From Cacconaster sp045642485 (lineage in GTDB: Bacteria; Bacteroidota; Bacteroidia; Bacteroidales; UBA932), in assembly GCA_045642485.1 (NCBI GenBank), contig JAZUIV010000079.1:1-49576 (forward strand): a stretch of DNA of 49,576 bases, read 5' to 3'. A model generated the notes under the pieces. The model did not search any database. It had not been told where the DNA came from and saw nothing but the letters and a program-made list of their open reading frames with translations. Position 1 is the stretch's first letter. Every line of letters starts with the position of its first letter. Both the position numbers and the translations under genes were made by a program. This document shows, piece by piece, positions 16,897 through 25,188 of the stretch.

Positions 16897-18351
16897 ATGA
16901 AAAGATTATCATACTTAGCAGTAATCGCAGCGGCCGGAATGTTTCTGGCCTCCTGCCAGCCTGAAGTAATCGAAGGAGGATCTGTCGGAGCAAGCGTAAG
17001 TGCCGAAGAAGTCCGGTCCGCCTTCGTAATCGACGGCCAATTTGCTGATGCAGCCTGCACGACTCCTCAGTCCGACGGTAACTTCATCAAGTATCATACT
17101 AGTCCAGCCGTCACCGTTCAGGTTTCCAATCTGAAGAACGGCGCGAAGACAATCCTTGCAACCGGAGCTTCCGGTGTATTCAACATCACTCCCAAGCGCG
17201 GTTCAGACCCTAATCAGATTTTCCACGTGGAAGTAATTAATCAGGATGCATCAGTCGCAGGTTTTGATTCCTCCGTCAATGTATTCGTTCCCGGAGAACT
17301 TGATCCGGAACTCAAGCTTCTGCTTGGAGATGGCGTAAAATCCTGGGGATGGCACTACACTGACGGTGCAACCTGCTGGGGTAATGCAGGAAACTCAGGC
17401 AATGGTGCCGGGTTCACCTGGAATACCGTTGATGGCAAATGGTGGGGCCCTGATACTCCTGACGGACTTATGGACCAACTCAGTCATGCAGCAGGTGGTG
17501 CTGCCACAGGTGCCGAGGCCAACGATGCATATATGACTTTCGACGAGGATGGAAACATCACTTCCTTCAAACCTGACGGAACACAGATTACCAAGAGCAC
17601 ATATCAGATCAAGAACTATGACCCCGCCCGCTCTTCCGGTTGGGAAATAGGTAAACTTGTAACTGATGCTCCCGCCGTCCTCTTCCCCTGGTCTATCAAT
17701 GAGGGAGGAAAGGGTGTCACCGAGTTTGACCTTATGTATCTGGACAAAAACTATATGTCACTGGTCTATACCAAAGGCAACGGTGCAGGAAGCTGGGGCG
17801 AAATCACCTTCTGGATGTTCCAGAACAAGAGCGGTGTTGATGACGCACTCAACGGCGGAAGCCAGAGAACCTGGACCTGGAACAGCAACGGCAACGCCTT
17901 CTGGGGCAATGCCGGAAGCACAGGCGCCGGTGCAAACTTCAAGGCTGGCGTAGTTGACGGCCAGTGGTGGGGTGTCACCAATACCGAAGAATTTATGGGT
18001 CAGCTTTCTCACGCTCCCGGCGGAGCTGCAACAGGTGCGGAGGACACCGATGCATATATGGTATTCGATGTTAACGGAACAGTTACATCATACGCCGCTG
18101 ACGGAAGCAAGATTGCCTCTTCCGACTATGAGGTGAGCGACTTCGACGAAAAACGTTCAAGCGGATGGCAGCTTGGCAAACTTGCCGCGCCCGGCATCCT
18201 CTTCCCCTACTCCATCAATACAAGCGGTGCTACACCCGCTCAATTCAGCATTATGTACATCGATGCTGACAACCTGACTCTCGTCGATGACAAGTCTGAT
18301 GTCGGAAGTTGGGGTGAAATCACCTTCTGGTTATTCAAGGCTAAACATTAA
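16897..18351 (+). CDS. Putative surface glycan-binding lipoprotein with a duplicated Trp-rich module
   Basis: This 484-residue lipoprotein (signal ending MFLASC) occupies the SusE/SGBP position after susD. The N-terminal about 130 residues look like PKD/Ig-type domains (NLKNGAKTILATGASGVFNI). Two copies of a roughly 165-residue module follow (about 145-310 and 325-484). Each has WGNAG-S-G-GA-F, then DG-WWG, LSHA-GGAATGAE--DAYM-FD-G, S-Y---(N/D)(Y/F)D--RSSGW--GKL and SWGEITFW. Trp/Tyr-rich repeats in this position usually bind sugar by stacking. I do not recognise the module as a named family. A strong terminator follows directly, so this is the last gene of the susC transcript. Confidence 0.75.
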   Translation: MKRLSYLAVIAAAGMFLASCQPEVIEGGSVGASVSAEEVRSAFVIDGQFADAACTTPQSDGNFIKYHTSPAVTVQVSNLKNGAKTILATGASGVFNITPKRGSDPNQIFHVEVINQDASVAGFDSSVNVFVPGELDPELKLLLGDGVKSWGWHYTDGATCWGNAGNSGNGAGFTWNTVDGKWWGPDTPDGLMDQLSHAAGGAATGAEANDAYMTFDEDGNITSFKPDGTQITKSTYQIKNYDPARSSGWEIGKLVTDAPAVLFPWSINEGGKGVTEFDLMYLDKNYMSLVYTKGNGAGSWGEITFWMFQNKSGVDDALNGGSQRTWTWNSNGNAFWGNAGSTGAGANFKAGVVDGQWWGVTNTEEFMGQLSHAPGGAATGAEDTDAYMVFDVNGTVTSYAADGSKIASSDYEVSDFDEKRSSGWQLGKLAAPGILFPYSINTSGATPAQFSIMYIDADNLTLVDDKSDVGSWGEITFWLFKAKH

Positions 18352-18373
18352 CAGTTAGTCTTCATCTGTTTTG

Positions 18374-18406
18374 AAGCCGTGGAGTTTGACACTTCACGGC
18401 TTTTTT
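18374..18406 (+). terminator. Intrinsic terminator of the susC-susD operon
   Basis: A 12-bp stem with one G-T pair (AAGCCGTGGAGT / ACTTCACGGCTT) and a 5-nt loop is followed by a T-run. It begins 23 nt after the stop codon at 18351. Confidence 0.88.
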
Positions 18407-18424
18407 GTAATTTTACTTTCCGAT

Positions 18425-19915
18425 ATGGAAAGGTGGATTAAACCGTCTCTGACATTACTCTTCGGAGCAGCCGTATGGCTGTTCTGGATGCTTGCCTATC
18501 CTCAGGCTCTCAACTATGCGGAGCAGAACCAGCTCTTCCTGTGGACGAGTGGTTATTTTCTGGAGAGAATCTCAGTAGCAGGCGGCCTGGCAGACTGGCT
18601 TTCAGAGTTTCTGGTGCAGTTCTTCCGGATAAAATGGCTCGGTGCATCGATTCTCGCACTTCTTGCCGTTGCGATGCAAAGAGCCGTTCTTACTGCTTCA
18701 GGCAAAAAAAACACCTGTATCCATTCCGTATCCTTCATCCCACCGATTCTTTGGATTGTCATCTGCGGGGATATGGAATATCTCATTTCGTTTCCCGTCG
18801 CGCTCATTACAGCGCTGTTGGCGTGCAGGCCATTCGCAAAATCAGGCTGGAACAAATTGTGGGCTGCGCCCCTTCTCTGGTGGCTTATCGGCCCCGTGGC
18901 ATTCATCCCCTGCCTTTTCTCACTTGCAGTAAACAGGACCCGCAAGGAGTTGGTGATGCTCCTATGGTCTGTTCTGGCGGCCTATCTCCTTTACTTGCTG
19001 TTCCTGATGCAGTATCCAATCAGTAGAGTCGCTTTCGGCATCAACTATTACAGGATTGCAATCCTCAGGCCTCTGATGCTGATTATCCTGCCTCTGATTG
19101 CATTGGCCTGCACACTGCTGGTTAAATGGGCCGAGCCCCGCAAAGTACCCGTTTTTCTCAATCCTCTCCTTTCCGCATCTGTCATCTTCGCCGGATGGGC
19201 CTGTACTAAACTGACTTACGACAGGGACGAATGGGAAATACTTGCATACACCGACCTCGAACGGGAATCACGGTTCTCTGAAATCATAGAAAGGGCAGAA
19301 AAATACCAGCCCCGCAATGCAATCAGTGCAAATTACGTAAACCACGCTCTGGCTATGGAAGGGAAACTCTCCGACCGGTTGTGGGATTTCTATCAGTGCG
19401 GGACAGACGGACTCATTCTGCCCAGCATACGCGACAATATGAGCAACGTGGCCGGGTGCGACATCCTTTGGATGATAGGAATGACGAATACCTCACTCCA
19501 ATATGCATTCGACCTCCAGGAGTCCATACCGAACAGTCGTAAGAGCGGCCGTTTCACCTCCAGGATAGCCGAATGTCACATCGTCAACGGGCACTACGGG
19601 ATAGCGAGAAGGTATCTGGACAAACTCACCCGCACCATCTTTTACAGGAAGTGGGCTCTCGAAAGGCTGGCGATGATTGATAAGGGAGATGACGGTGTCG
19701 ATACGGACCCCTTCTACCGGTACTACAGAAGGGCCGGATACAAGGACGACTTTCTGGCCAATCACGGAAGTCTTGACGTGATGATGGCAATACTCTATAA
19801 AGAAAACAATTCGAACGTTGCCGCAGCCTTGTACTTCAATGCCTGGCAGAAACTGAAAACAGCGGATAAAGACAGAGATGAAGAAATTCCTGATACTGGC
19901 GCTCACGGTTCTTAG
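18425..19915 (+). CDS. DUF6057-like polytopic membrane protein (cassette copy 1), C-terminally short
   Basis: This protein of about 496 residues has a hydrophobic N-terminal half of roughly eight membrane segments (about 1-270) and a soluble helical C-terminal half. The N-terminus (AVWLFWMLAYPQALNYAEQNQLFL...SGYFLERISVAGGLADWLSE) aligns by eye with the protein at 27327-29042. So do NYVNHALAMEGKLSDRLWDF, CGTDGLILP and the TPR-like GHYGIARRYLDKL. Compared with that copy it lacks about the last 90 residues, including a YWYYYY-type ending. Its end (DEEIPDTGAHGS) is encoded where the next gene already begins (38-nt overlap). The ATG at 18425 is chosen because the longer frame starts inside a terminator. 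Function unknown. Confidence 0.7.
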   Translation: MERWIKPSLTLLFGAAVWLFWMLAYPQALNYAEQNQLFLWTSGYFLERISVAGGLADWLSEFLVQFFRIKWLGASILALLAVAMQRAVLTASGKKNTCIHSVSFIPPILWIVICGDMEYLISFPVALITALLACRPFAKSGWNKLWAAPLLWWLIGPVAFIPCLFSLAVNRTRKELVMLLWSVLAAYLLYLLFLMQYPISRVAFGINYYRIAILRPLMLIILPLIALACTLLVKWAEPRKVPVFLNPLLSASVIFAGWACTKLTYDRDEWEILAYTDLERESRFSEIIERAEKYQPRNAISANYVNHALAMEGKLSDRLWDFYQCGTDGLILPSIRDNMSNVAGCDILWMIGMTNTSLQYAFDLQESIPNSRKSGRFTSRIAECHIVNGHYGIARRYLDKLTRTIFYRKWALERLAMIDKGDDGVDTDPFYRYYRRAGYKDDFLANHGSLDVMMAILYKENNSNVAAALYFNAWQKLKTADKDRDEEIPDTGAHGS

Positions 19916-21329
19916 CATTGTCTCCTGCAAGGGAGGGACAAGCGCCACTGAAGCCCTGCCGGAGATATTCCCCGATTACATCGGTGTCACGGTGCCTGCA
20001 GGCATCGCTCCGCTCAATTTTTCCCTGGTGGGAGATTGGGACAAGGTGTTCGTCGAAGTGCAGGGCATCAAGGCTGGCCGGCTCACATCTTCAGGCAAAT
20101 ATGCAAGTTTCAATATCCGCAAATGGCATCGTCTGACTGAAATGAATGCCGGTGGCGAAATTTATTTCACTGTTTTGGGCAAGAAGGACGGCCGCTGGAC
20201 CCAGTTCCGCACCTTCGTGATTTACGTGAGCGATACGCCATTGACCGATTATGGAGTCACCTACCGCAAAATCGCCCCCGGCTACACCACCTTCAGCCAT
20301 ATCGGCATCTATCAGCGTAACATTCACAATTTCAAGGAGAGCCCGATAATCGAAAGCACCTTGGTTCCGGGGCAGTGCATAGGCTGCCACACAGCCAACA
20401 GGGGCTCGGCAGACCAGTATATGTTCCACGCCAGAGGAGCTCACGGAGCCACATTGATACAGCGGGACGGCCGTCGGGAATGGCTCACGACAAAGACTGA
20501 AAATACCATCGGCAATGTTGCCTACACCTACTGGCATCCATCCGGCAATTACTTCGCAGGATCGATAAATCCCGTCAGGCAGAGTTTCTGGACAGGGAAA
20601 GATCGATGGATAGAAGTTTTCGATCTGGCTTCCGACATAGTGGTGATGGATATGCGCAGCCACGAACTTCTGCACTCCCCTCTTCTTGAGAGTGAAATGC
20701 TCGAAACCGAGCCGGCCTTCAGCGCAGACGGCAAATCACTTTTCTTTTGCCGTTCAAAGGCTTATGAAGTTCCCAGGCAGGTCGATTCAGTAAGGTATGA
20801 CCTCTGCAGGATTGATTTTGACGAGCGGACAGGACGCTTCGGGGACAGTGTGGAAGTGATTATTCCAGCCGCCTCTATGGGAAAGAGCATCACCTGGCCA
20901 CGTCCGTCATATGACGGCAGATATCTGATGTTCTGCGTAACTGACTTCAGTTGCTTCCCCATCGACCACAAGGAAGCGGACCTCTGGATTATGGACCTTG
21001 AAACCGGGCAATACAGACCGATGGACGAGGTCAACAGCGATTACTCCGAAAGCTACCACAACTGGAGCAGCGATTCAGGGTGGTTCCTCTTCGCAAGCAG
21101 ACGGCTCGACGGGCTTTTCGGCACCCTGTGGTTCTCTACAATCGGACCTGACGGCAGAGCCACAAAACCTTTCCTCCTTCCGGTTAAAAATCCTTCAGAA
21201 TATTATCATACGACAAATTACTCCTTCAACGTCCCTGATTTCACCGCCAGAAAAGTGGATTTCAAGCAAAGAGGAGTTTATGAAGAAGTCTTCTCGGACA
21301 AGAGAACAAAAGCCATTGACAGATTATGA
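19878..21329 (+). CDS. CxxCH-containing TolB/PD40-type propeller lipoprotein (cassette copy 1)
   Basis: The 483-residue lipoprotein (MKKFLILALTVLSIVSC) has an N-terminal Ig-like part opening with FPDYIGVTVPAGIAPLNF, a single CIGCH motif (residues 167-171), and a beta-propeller with HPSGNY, FSADGKSLFF, PRPSYDGRYLMF and SYHNWSSDSGW (about 390). All landmarks recur in the proteins at 25793-27325 and 31811-33193. CxxCH is the heme c attachment pattern, but one motif in an otherwise propeller protein could equally bind a metal. Its start overlaps the DUF6057-like gene by 38 nt and its stop overlaps the next gene (ATGA). Function unknown; envelope location is likely. Confidence 0.75.
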   Translation: MKKFLILALTVLSIVSCKGGTSATEALPEIFPDYIGVTVPAGIAPLNFSLVGDWDKVFVEVQGIKAGRLTSSGKYASFNIRKWHRLTEMNAGGEIYFTVLGKKDGRWTQFRTFVIYVSDTPLTDYGVTYRKIAPGYTTFSHIGIYQRNIHNFKESPIIESTLVPGQCIGCHTANRGSADQYMFHARGAHGATLIQRDGRREWLTTKTENTIGNVAYTYWHPSGNYFAGSINPVRQSFWTGKDRWIEVFDLASDIVVMDMRSHELLHSPLLESEMLETEPAFSADGKSLFFCRSKAYEVPRQVDSVRYDLCRIDFDERTGRFGDSVEVIIPAASMGKSITWPRPSYDGRYLMFCVTDFSCFPIDHKEADLWIMDLETGQYRPMDEVNSDYSESYHNWSSDSGWFLFASRRLDGLFGTLWFSTIGPDGRATKPFLLPVKNPSEYYHTTNYSFNVPDFTARKVDFKQRGVYEEVFSDKRTKAIDRL

Positions 21330-21877
21330 AAAAGACATTATCCATTTGTATGGCGGCGCTTATGCTGACCTGCTGCACCCCCAAGGGTGAATATAGAATC
21401 CACGGCTACACCCCTGACAACAGTCTGAACGGAGTGCAGATTTTTCTGGTCCCCTTGCACGACCAGAGTGCATCTATGGTCGATTCGGTGGTAATCAGGG
21501 ACAACAGGTTCGAATTCAAAGGTCACGGAAAGATGCGGCAGGAATGGATGGCCGACCTGAGGATTGACAAATCCCACAGGATGGGCCACGAGAATCTTCT
21601 GGTTGTCACCGAGCCCGGCGACATTTACGTCACCATCGGCAAGGAAAGTTCCGGCTACGGCACTCCCCAGAACGACTCCCTTCAGGTCTGGAAAGAACTT
21701 ACAGTGGAGGTCAACGCAACAACGTCAAATCTGTACCAGATGGGGATGAAAGCCCAGGCCGACTCTGTCAGAGCCATTTACAAGGAGCGTTCCCGCAAAC
21801 TCTGCGAAAACGTCGGCCTCGAAACCACCCTCGGCGCCTTCCTCCGCAAACTATTCCCTCCCAAAAACCCGAACTGA
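21326..21877 (+). CDS. Small lipoprotein with a DUF4369-like domain
   Basis: The 183-residue product has a signal ending MLTCC and then a domain (LNGVQIFLVPLHDQSASMVDSVVIRDNRFEFKG) resembling DUF4369, the N-terminal domain of many Bacteroidetes TlpA/AhpC-type thiol-disulfide oxidoreductases. The usual C-terminal thioredoxin domain with its CxxC is absent: the chain ends after a short helical region (LGAFLRKLFPPKNPN). The start codon overlaps the stop of the CxxCH propeller gene (ATGA), so the three genes 18425-21877 are translated together. The redox link is inference from family association only. Confidence 0.65.
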   Translation: MKKTLSICMAALMLTCCTPKGEYRIHGYTPDNSLNGVQIFLVPLHDQSASMVDSVVIRDNRFEFKGHGKMRQEWMADLRIDKSHRMGHENLLVVTEPGDIYVTIGKESSGYGTPQNDSLQVWKELTVEVNATTSNLYQMGMKAQADSVRAIYKERSRKLCENVGLETTLGAFLRKLFPPKNPN

Positions 21878-21878
21878 T

Positions 21879-21911
21879 TTGAACAGACGCGAGTCACTCG
21901 CGGGTGTTCAA
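21879..21911. terminator. Hairpin between convergent genes
   Basis: TTGAACA-GA-CGCGAGT-C-ACTCGCG-GG-TGTTCAA folds into two 7-bp stems separated by a 2-nt mismatch. It sits between the stop at 21877 (plus strand) and the convergent stop at 21977 (minus strand). No T-run follows on either strand, so termination efficiency is doubtful. Confidence 0.45.
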
Positions 21912-21976
21912 TCGTCTGGACGAATGAAACGTCATTGCGGGCCTGCCTCCATTTTGATTCAGGCTTCTGACGCAAG

Positions 21977-23203
21977 TCAATCCAGCCAGCGGTTGATGGA
22001 GCCGTTCGGGGTTTCAAGGACGAACTTGTAGAAATCGGACTTCGGAAGAACGTCAAGGTCGAAGGTGAAGGATTCGTCCTGCGAGAGAGCCTTCCCCACC
22101 TCTACCCAGTTGTCGGCGCCTCCGGTCTTGAACTCGTTAGTAGTTGCGGCAAGTACAGTGACCCGAGCCCCTTTTTTAAGACAGCTCCAGGTCAGTGTGA
22201 CGGTGTTGTCGTATGGCACCGCCTCCATATCCATAATGTCCGATTTCCCATAGAACGAGGTGCCGTCCTGCTCCCGTTCCACTTCAGCGGGAATCTCGAA
22301 GCCGAGGAACCTGCAGATTGAGGGAGCTATGTCGGTGATGGCGCTTTTCCCTCTTTTCATCCTACCGTTGACAGGCTTGTTGACCGCAACCCAAGTCGTT
22401 CTCTCCCTGTCGGTCTGACCTCCGTGTCCGTGTCCGTCAAGGGCGCGCCCGTGGTCGGTGGTGACAACAACCATCCAGTCCTCCCCATATTTCTCCCTCC
22501 TGTATTTCACCGATTCCCAGACTCTGGCCACCTGCTTGTCCGCCAGACGAACATATTCGTCAAACTTTTCACCGTTTCCGAAGATATGCCCGGCATCATC
22601 GGTGTACCACAGATAGACCCAGCTCAAATCCGGAGCCTGCTCCCTGATACACTGCGCAGCACACTCCGACACGTGTTCGTCTATATCGAAAATGCGAAGG
22701 TCGTACTCCCTGTCGGGAAATTTCTCCCTGTCTAGCTCATACCCGTCATACACGTAATCTATGGTAAGATTGCCGGTTTCCTGACGGCCTTCTCCGATAA
22801 GGACGGTCCTGTTGTCGATCCAGCTGGAGAAGAGTGCGGTCTTCACCTCCCGTTTCTGATCCTTTGCAAGACGGAAGATGGTGGGATAGTTGTAATTCGG
22901 GGAGAGGTTGTCGTTCCCCGGGACATTGTGCTTGTTCAGCCAGGTGGAGGTGAGCAGGTCAGTGTAGCCTACGGCGGAGATTGTCGGAGTCTCGTCGTAT
23001 CTTCCCACCGTACCGCCGACATAACTGCGTCCGTAGGCCCCTTCGGAAGCTATCTCACGGATTGCAGGCAGGTCGAGACGTTCAATCATATCCGCAGGAA
23101 CGCCGTCGATTATTATGTACACGGCCTTACGCGGACCGTTTTCACGACAAGATGCCAGCGCAACCAGAAGAAGCGCGGCGAGAGTGATATATTTCAGTTT
23201 CAT
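21977..23203 (-). CDS. Alkaline-phosphatase-superfamily phosphodiesterase lipoprotein
   Basis: This protein of about 408 residues has a lipoprotein signal (MKLKYITLAALLLVALASC; an upstream ATG at 23227 is also possible). Type I phosphodiesterase / nucleotide pyrophosphatase metal motifs follow: YIIIDGVPADM (first Asp), DETPTISAVGYTDLL (region of the nucleophilic Thr/Ser), WYTDDAGHIFGNG (Asp/His) and VVTTDHGRALDGHGHGG (Asp/His pair plus third His). It should hydrolyse phosphate mono- or diesters, or move phosphoethanolamine-type groups, in the periplasm. The substrate is unknown. It is transcribed leftward after the XylE-type transporter, 126 bp away. Confidence 0.78.
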   Translation of the reverse strand: MKLKYITLAALLLVALASCRENGPRKAVYIIIDGVPADMIERLDLPAIREIASEGAYGRSYVGGTVGRYDETPTISAVGYTDLLTSTWLNKHNVPGNDNLSPNYNYPTIFRLAKDQKREVKTALFSSWIDNRTVLIGEGRQETGNLTIDYVYDGYELDREKFPDREYDLRIFDIDEHVSECAAQCIREQAPDLSWVYLWYTDDAGHIFGNGEKFDEYVRLADKQVARVWESVKYRREKYGEDWMVVVTTDHGRALDGHGHGGQTDRERTTWVAVNKPVNGRMKRGKSAITDIAPSICRFLGFEIPAEVEREQDGTSFYGKSDIMDMEAVPYDNTVTLTWSCLKKGARVTVLAATTNEFKTGGADNWVEVGKALSQDESFTFDLDVLPKSDFYKFVLETPNGSINRWLD

Positions 23204-23329
23204 AGCAATTGATTTCTTTTTGTTCATAATATGGTTTATTCGAATTTAAGAAATTTTTTATGTTATTGAGTAAGCAAACCTGTGTCAAAGGTCTTCTTCG
23301 GCGTCTGGAAGTATCTCCATCCGGCTGTT

Positions 23330-24736
23330 TCATAAATTTTCCCGCTTCCAGAAAAGTTCAATCTCCTCCAGTGTCTTTCCGGTGGTCTCGGGAATCTTCT
23401 TCCAGAGTATGTACATATAAGGAAGACACATCACCGCAAATAAAAAGAAGGTGCCGCCCGGAGTGAGAGTCGACATACACCAGGGGGTGAACTGCCCGAT
23501 AAGGTAGGTGCCCACCCAAAGCGAGAGGCCCGCAATGCTCATAGCAATGCCGCGTACGCGGTTGGGGTACATCTCCGAAAGAAGCACGAACACCACTGCG
23601 GAGATGCTGATTGCCTGGCTGAAGATATAGAGCAGGAAGAAGACGAGGAGTACAACAGGACTCCATCCGAGATCCTGCCTCTTGAAGAAACAGATTCCTA
23701 TGAGCACAAGGCAGACAATCATACCGCTCACTCCGTAATAGATGAGTTTCTTGCGTCCTACCTTGTCGATGATGAACACTGCCAGAACCGTGGTGAGCAT
23801 ATTGACAAGCCCTACCAGAACGGTGGAGAAGGAGGAGTCGGTGCTCGCCAATCCGGCATCGGCAAAGATGTCGGGGCCGTAATAGAGCACGGCGTTGACA
23901 CCCATAAACTGGCCGAGTATGGCGATGGCCGAGCCGAGGAGCACAGCCTTTCGGATGCCGGGTTCCATAAGGGAGCGCCATTCGCTTTTGACGGTCCCGA
24001 AAACGGAGTCCCTGGTTGCCGCAAATTCCTCATCCGCCCCCTGCCGAGTGGTTTTCAGTCGGAGGAACACCTTCATCGCCTCATCATATCGTCCCCTTAC
24101 GATAAGCCATCGCGGACTTTCGGGAATGAAGAAGGCGACTACCAGAAAAAGTACCGTGATAACGCTTTCGCTGCCAAGCATTCCGCGCCACATTTCGGAA
24201 GAGAAATATCTCCGTAGGAATGCCGAAGAGAAATGAGCGCCCTCTCCGTTTGAAAGGATGATGTAATTGGCAAGATATGCAAGAAGAAGGCCCGTCGTAA
24301 CGGCAAGCTGATAGAGTCCCACCATCGTGCCCCGCACCTTCGCCGGGGAAATCTCTGAGATGTACATAGGAGATACTATGCTGACGATTCCTATGCCGAG
24401 CCCTCCTATGATTCTGTATATCACAAGGTCTGTGAAACCGTTGCAGAAGCAGCAGCCTATGGCCGATACGCTGAAAAGTACGGCTGCAATGAGAATCGTC
24501 TTCTTGCGGCCAAGGAAGTCGCTCAACATTCCGGCGCAGGCCACACCGATGATGGAACCTACAAGGGCGCATCCCACATACCACCCCTTGCTCATTTCAT
24601 CAAGGCCGAACTGGGCGGAGACATCGGCAGTGGTACCCGAGATCACAGCCGTATCATATCCGAAAAGGATGCCTCCAAGAGCGGCCACGAAGGCCAGGAA
24701 AAGGATGTATGCGAAATTGGATGAACTGTCTTTCAC
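23330..24736 (-). CDS. xylE: MFS sugar:proton symporter, XylE type
   Basis: The 468-residue inner membrane protein has 12 predicted helices and the sugar-porter signatures: FGYDTAVISG in helix 1, SDFLGRKKTIL in loop 2-3, RIIGGLGIGIVSIVSPMYISE, VPESPRW-type IPESPRWLI after helix 6, and LLSEMYPNRVRGIAMS. It is closest in feel to D-xylose/glucose transporters (XylE/GLUT-like). It would take up monosaccharides such as xylose or glucose released by the neighbouring glycosidases. The ATG lies only 2 nt after the stop of a short chimeric reading frame (24739-24969), implying translational coupling. Exact sugar specificity is not proved. Confidence 0.88.
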   Translation of the reverse strand: MKDSSSNFAYILFLAFVAALGGILFGYDTAVISGTTADVSAQFGLDEMSKGWYVGCALVGSIIGVACAGMLSDFLGRKKTILIAAVLFSVSAIGCCFCNGFTDLVIYRIIGGLGIGIVSIVSPMYISEISPAKVRGTMVGLYQLAVTTGLLLAYLANYIILSNGEGAHFSSAFLRRYFSSEMWRGMLGSESVITVLFLVVAFFIPESPRWLIVRGRYDEAMKVFLRLKTTRQGADEEFAATRDSVFGTVKSEWRSLMEPGIRKAVLLGSAIAILGQFMGVNAVLYYGPDIFADAGLASTDSSFSTVLVGLVNMLTTVLAVFIIDKVGRKKLIYYGVSGMIVCLVLIGICFFKRQDLGWSPVVLLVFFLLYIFSQAISISAVVFVLLSEMYPNRVRGIAMSIAGLSLWVGTYLIGQFTPWCMSTLTPGGTFFLFAVMCLPYMYILWKKIPETTGKTLEEIELFWKRENL

Positions 24737-24738
24737 GT

Positions 24739-24969
24739 CTATCGGATATCAAAATATTCCCTGTATCTGTCATACAGGTGACCGGCCTGGAGATAAGCGC
24801 TCTGAGGACTCATGAAATGGGAGAACTCAAAAGTGATGGCCTTGTCATATCCGGCATCGCGCATCGTGTTGAAAGATTTCTTGTCGCCGGCGGTGATCAG
24901 CATCCACTGCTCCCCGATAAGTTCGAAAAGATTCTCCTTTCCAAGTACGTTCAAATTCACCTGTTTCAT
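24739..24969 (-). pseudogene. Chimeric remnant: flavin reductase N-terminus joined to an unknown C-terminus
   Basis: The 76-residue frame begins MKQVNLNVLGKENLFELIGE followed by WMLITAGDKKSFNTM, the typical first 36 residues of flavin-reductase/flavoredoxin proteins (FMN-binding split barrel). The family would continue TASWGG. Instead the frame switches without a break to RDAGYDKAITFEFSHFM and ends SAYLQAGHLYDRYREYFDIR, which I cannot place. An in-frame deletion that fused two genes explains this best. The frame stays open and stops 2 nt before xylE, so it may still act as a translated leader. An ATG at 24996 is a possible longer start. GGGTCA-N6-TGACCC (24990-25007) lies at the 5' edge. Confidence 0.5.
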
Positions 24970-25136
24970 TGTTGTTTCGTATTGTATCGGGGTCATATCT
25001 TTGACCCGGTTACTGTGAATAGTGCGAATTTACACAAAAAGCTCATATTTTCATCCGTCTGCGCGAATGAAACTATATACTCTGCTGATACTCGCCATGT
25101 GTTCACTTCACAGGGGTTCATAAAAATGAAAGATTA

Positions 25137-25168
25137 TTTGGATGTACGGAATAATGTACATATATTTG
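25137..25168 (+). promoter_or_regulatory. Promoter of the yefM-yoeB operon
   Basis: TTTG (25137-25140), exactly 20 nt, then TATATTTG (25161-25168) is a perfect Bacteroidetes promoter. Transcription would start near 25175, leaving a leader of about 14 nt before the yefM ATG (25189). Confidence 0.75.
25143..25160. promoter_or_regulatory. YefM-type operator within the promoter spacer
   Basis: TGTACG (25143-25148) and TGTACA (25155-25160) lie 12 bp apart, centre to centre, between the -33 and -7 boxes. YefM-YoeB of E. coli autoregulates through palindromes with TGTACA cores spaced about 12 bp, so the same geometry is retained here. Binding would block RNA polymerase. Confidence 0.6.
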
Positions 25169-25188
25169 CGACGATTAGAATTTTTGAT

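Noticed and set aside
18371..18424. Longer N-terminus for the first DUF6057-like protein
   Set aside because: It would begin with TTG inside the terminator stem of the preceding operon; the ATG at 18425 starts a proper membrane protein.
20376..20390. Calling the CxxCH lipoproteins cytochromes c
   Set aside because: One CxxCH in a propeller protein is not enough: no distal Met/His pattern typical of cytochrome c is seen, and no cytochrome c maturation gene is in the window.
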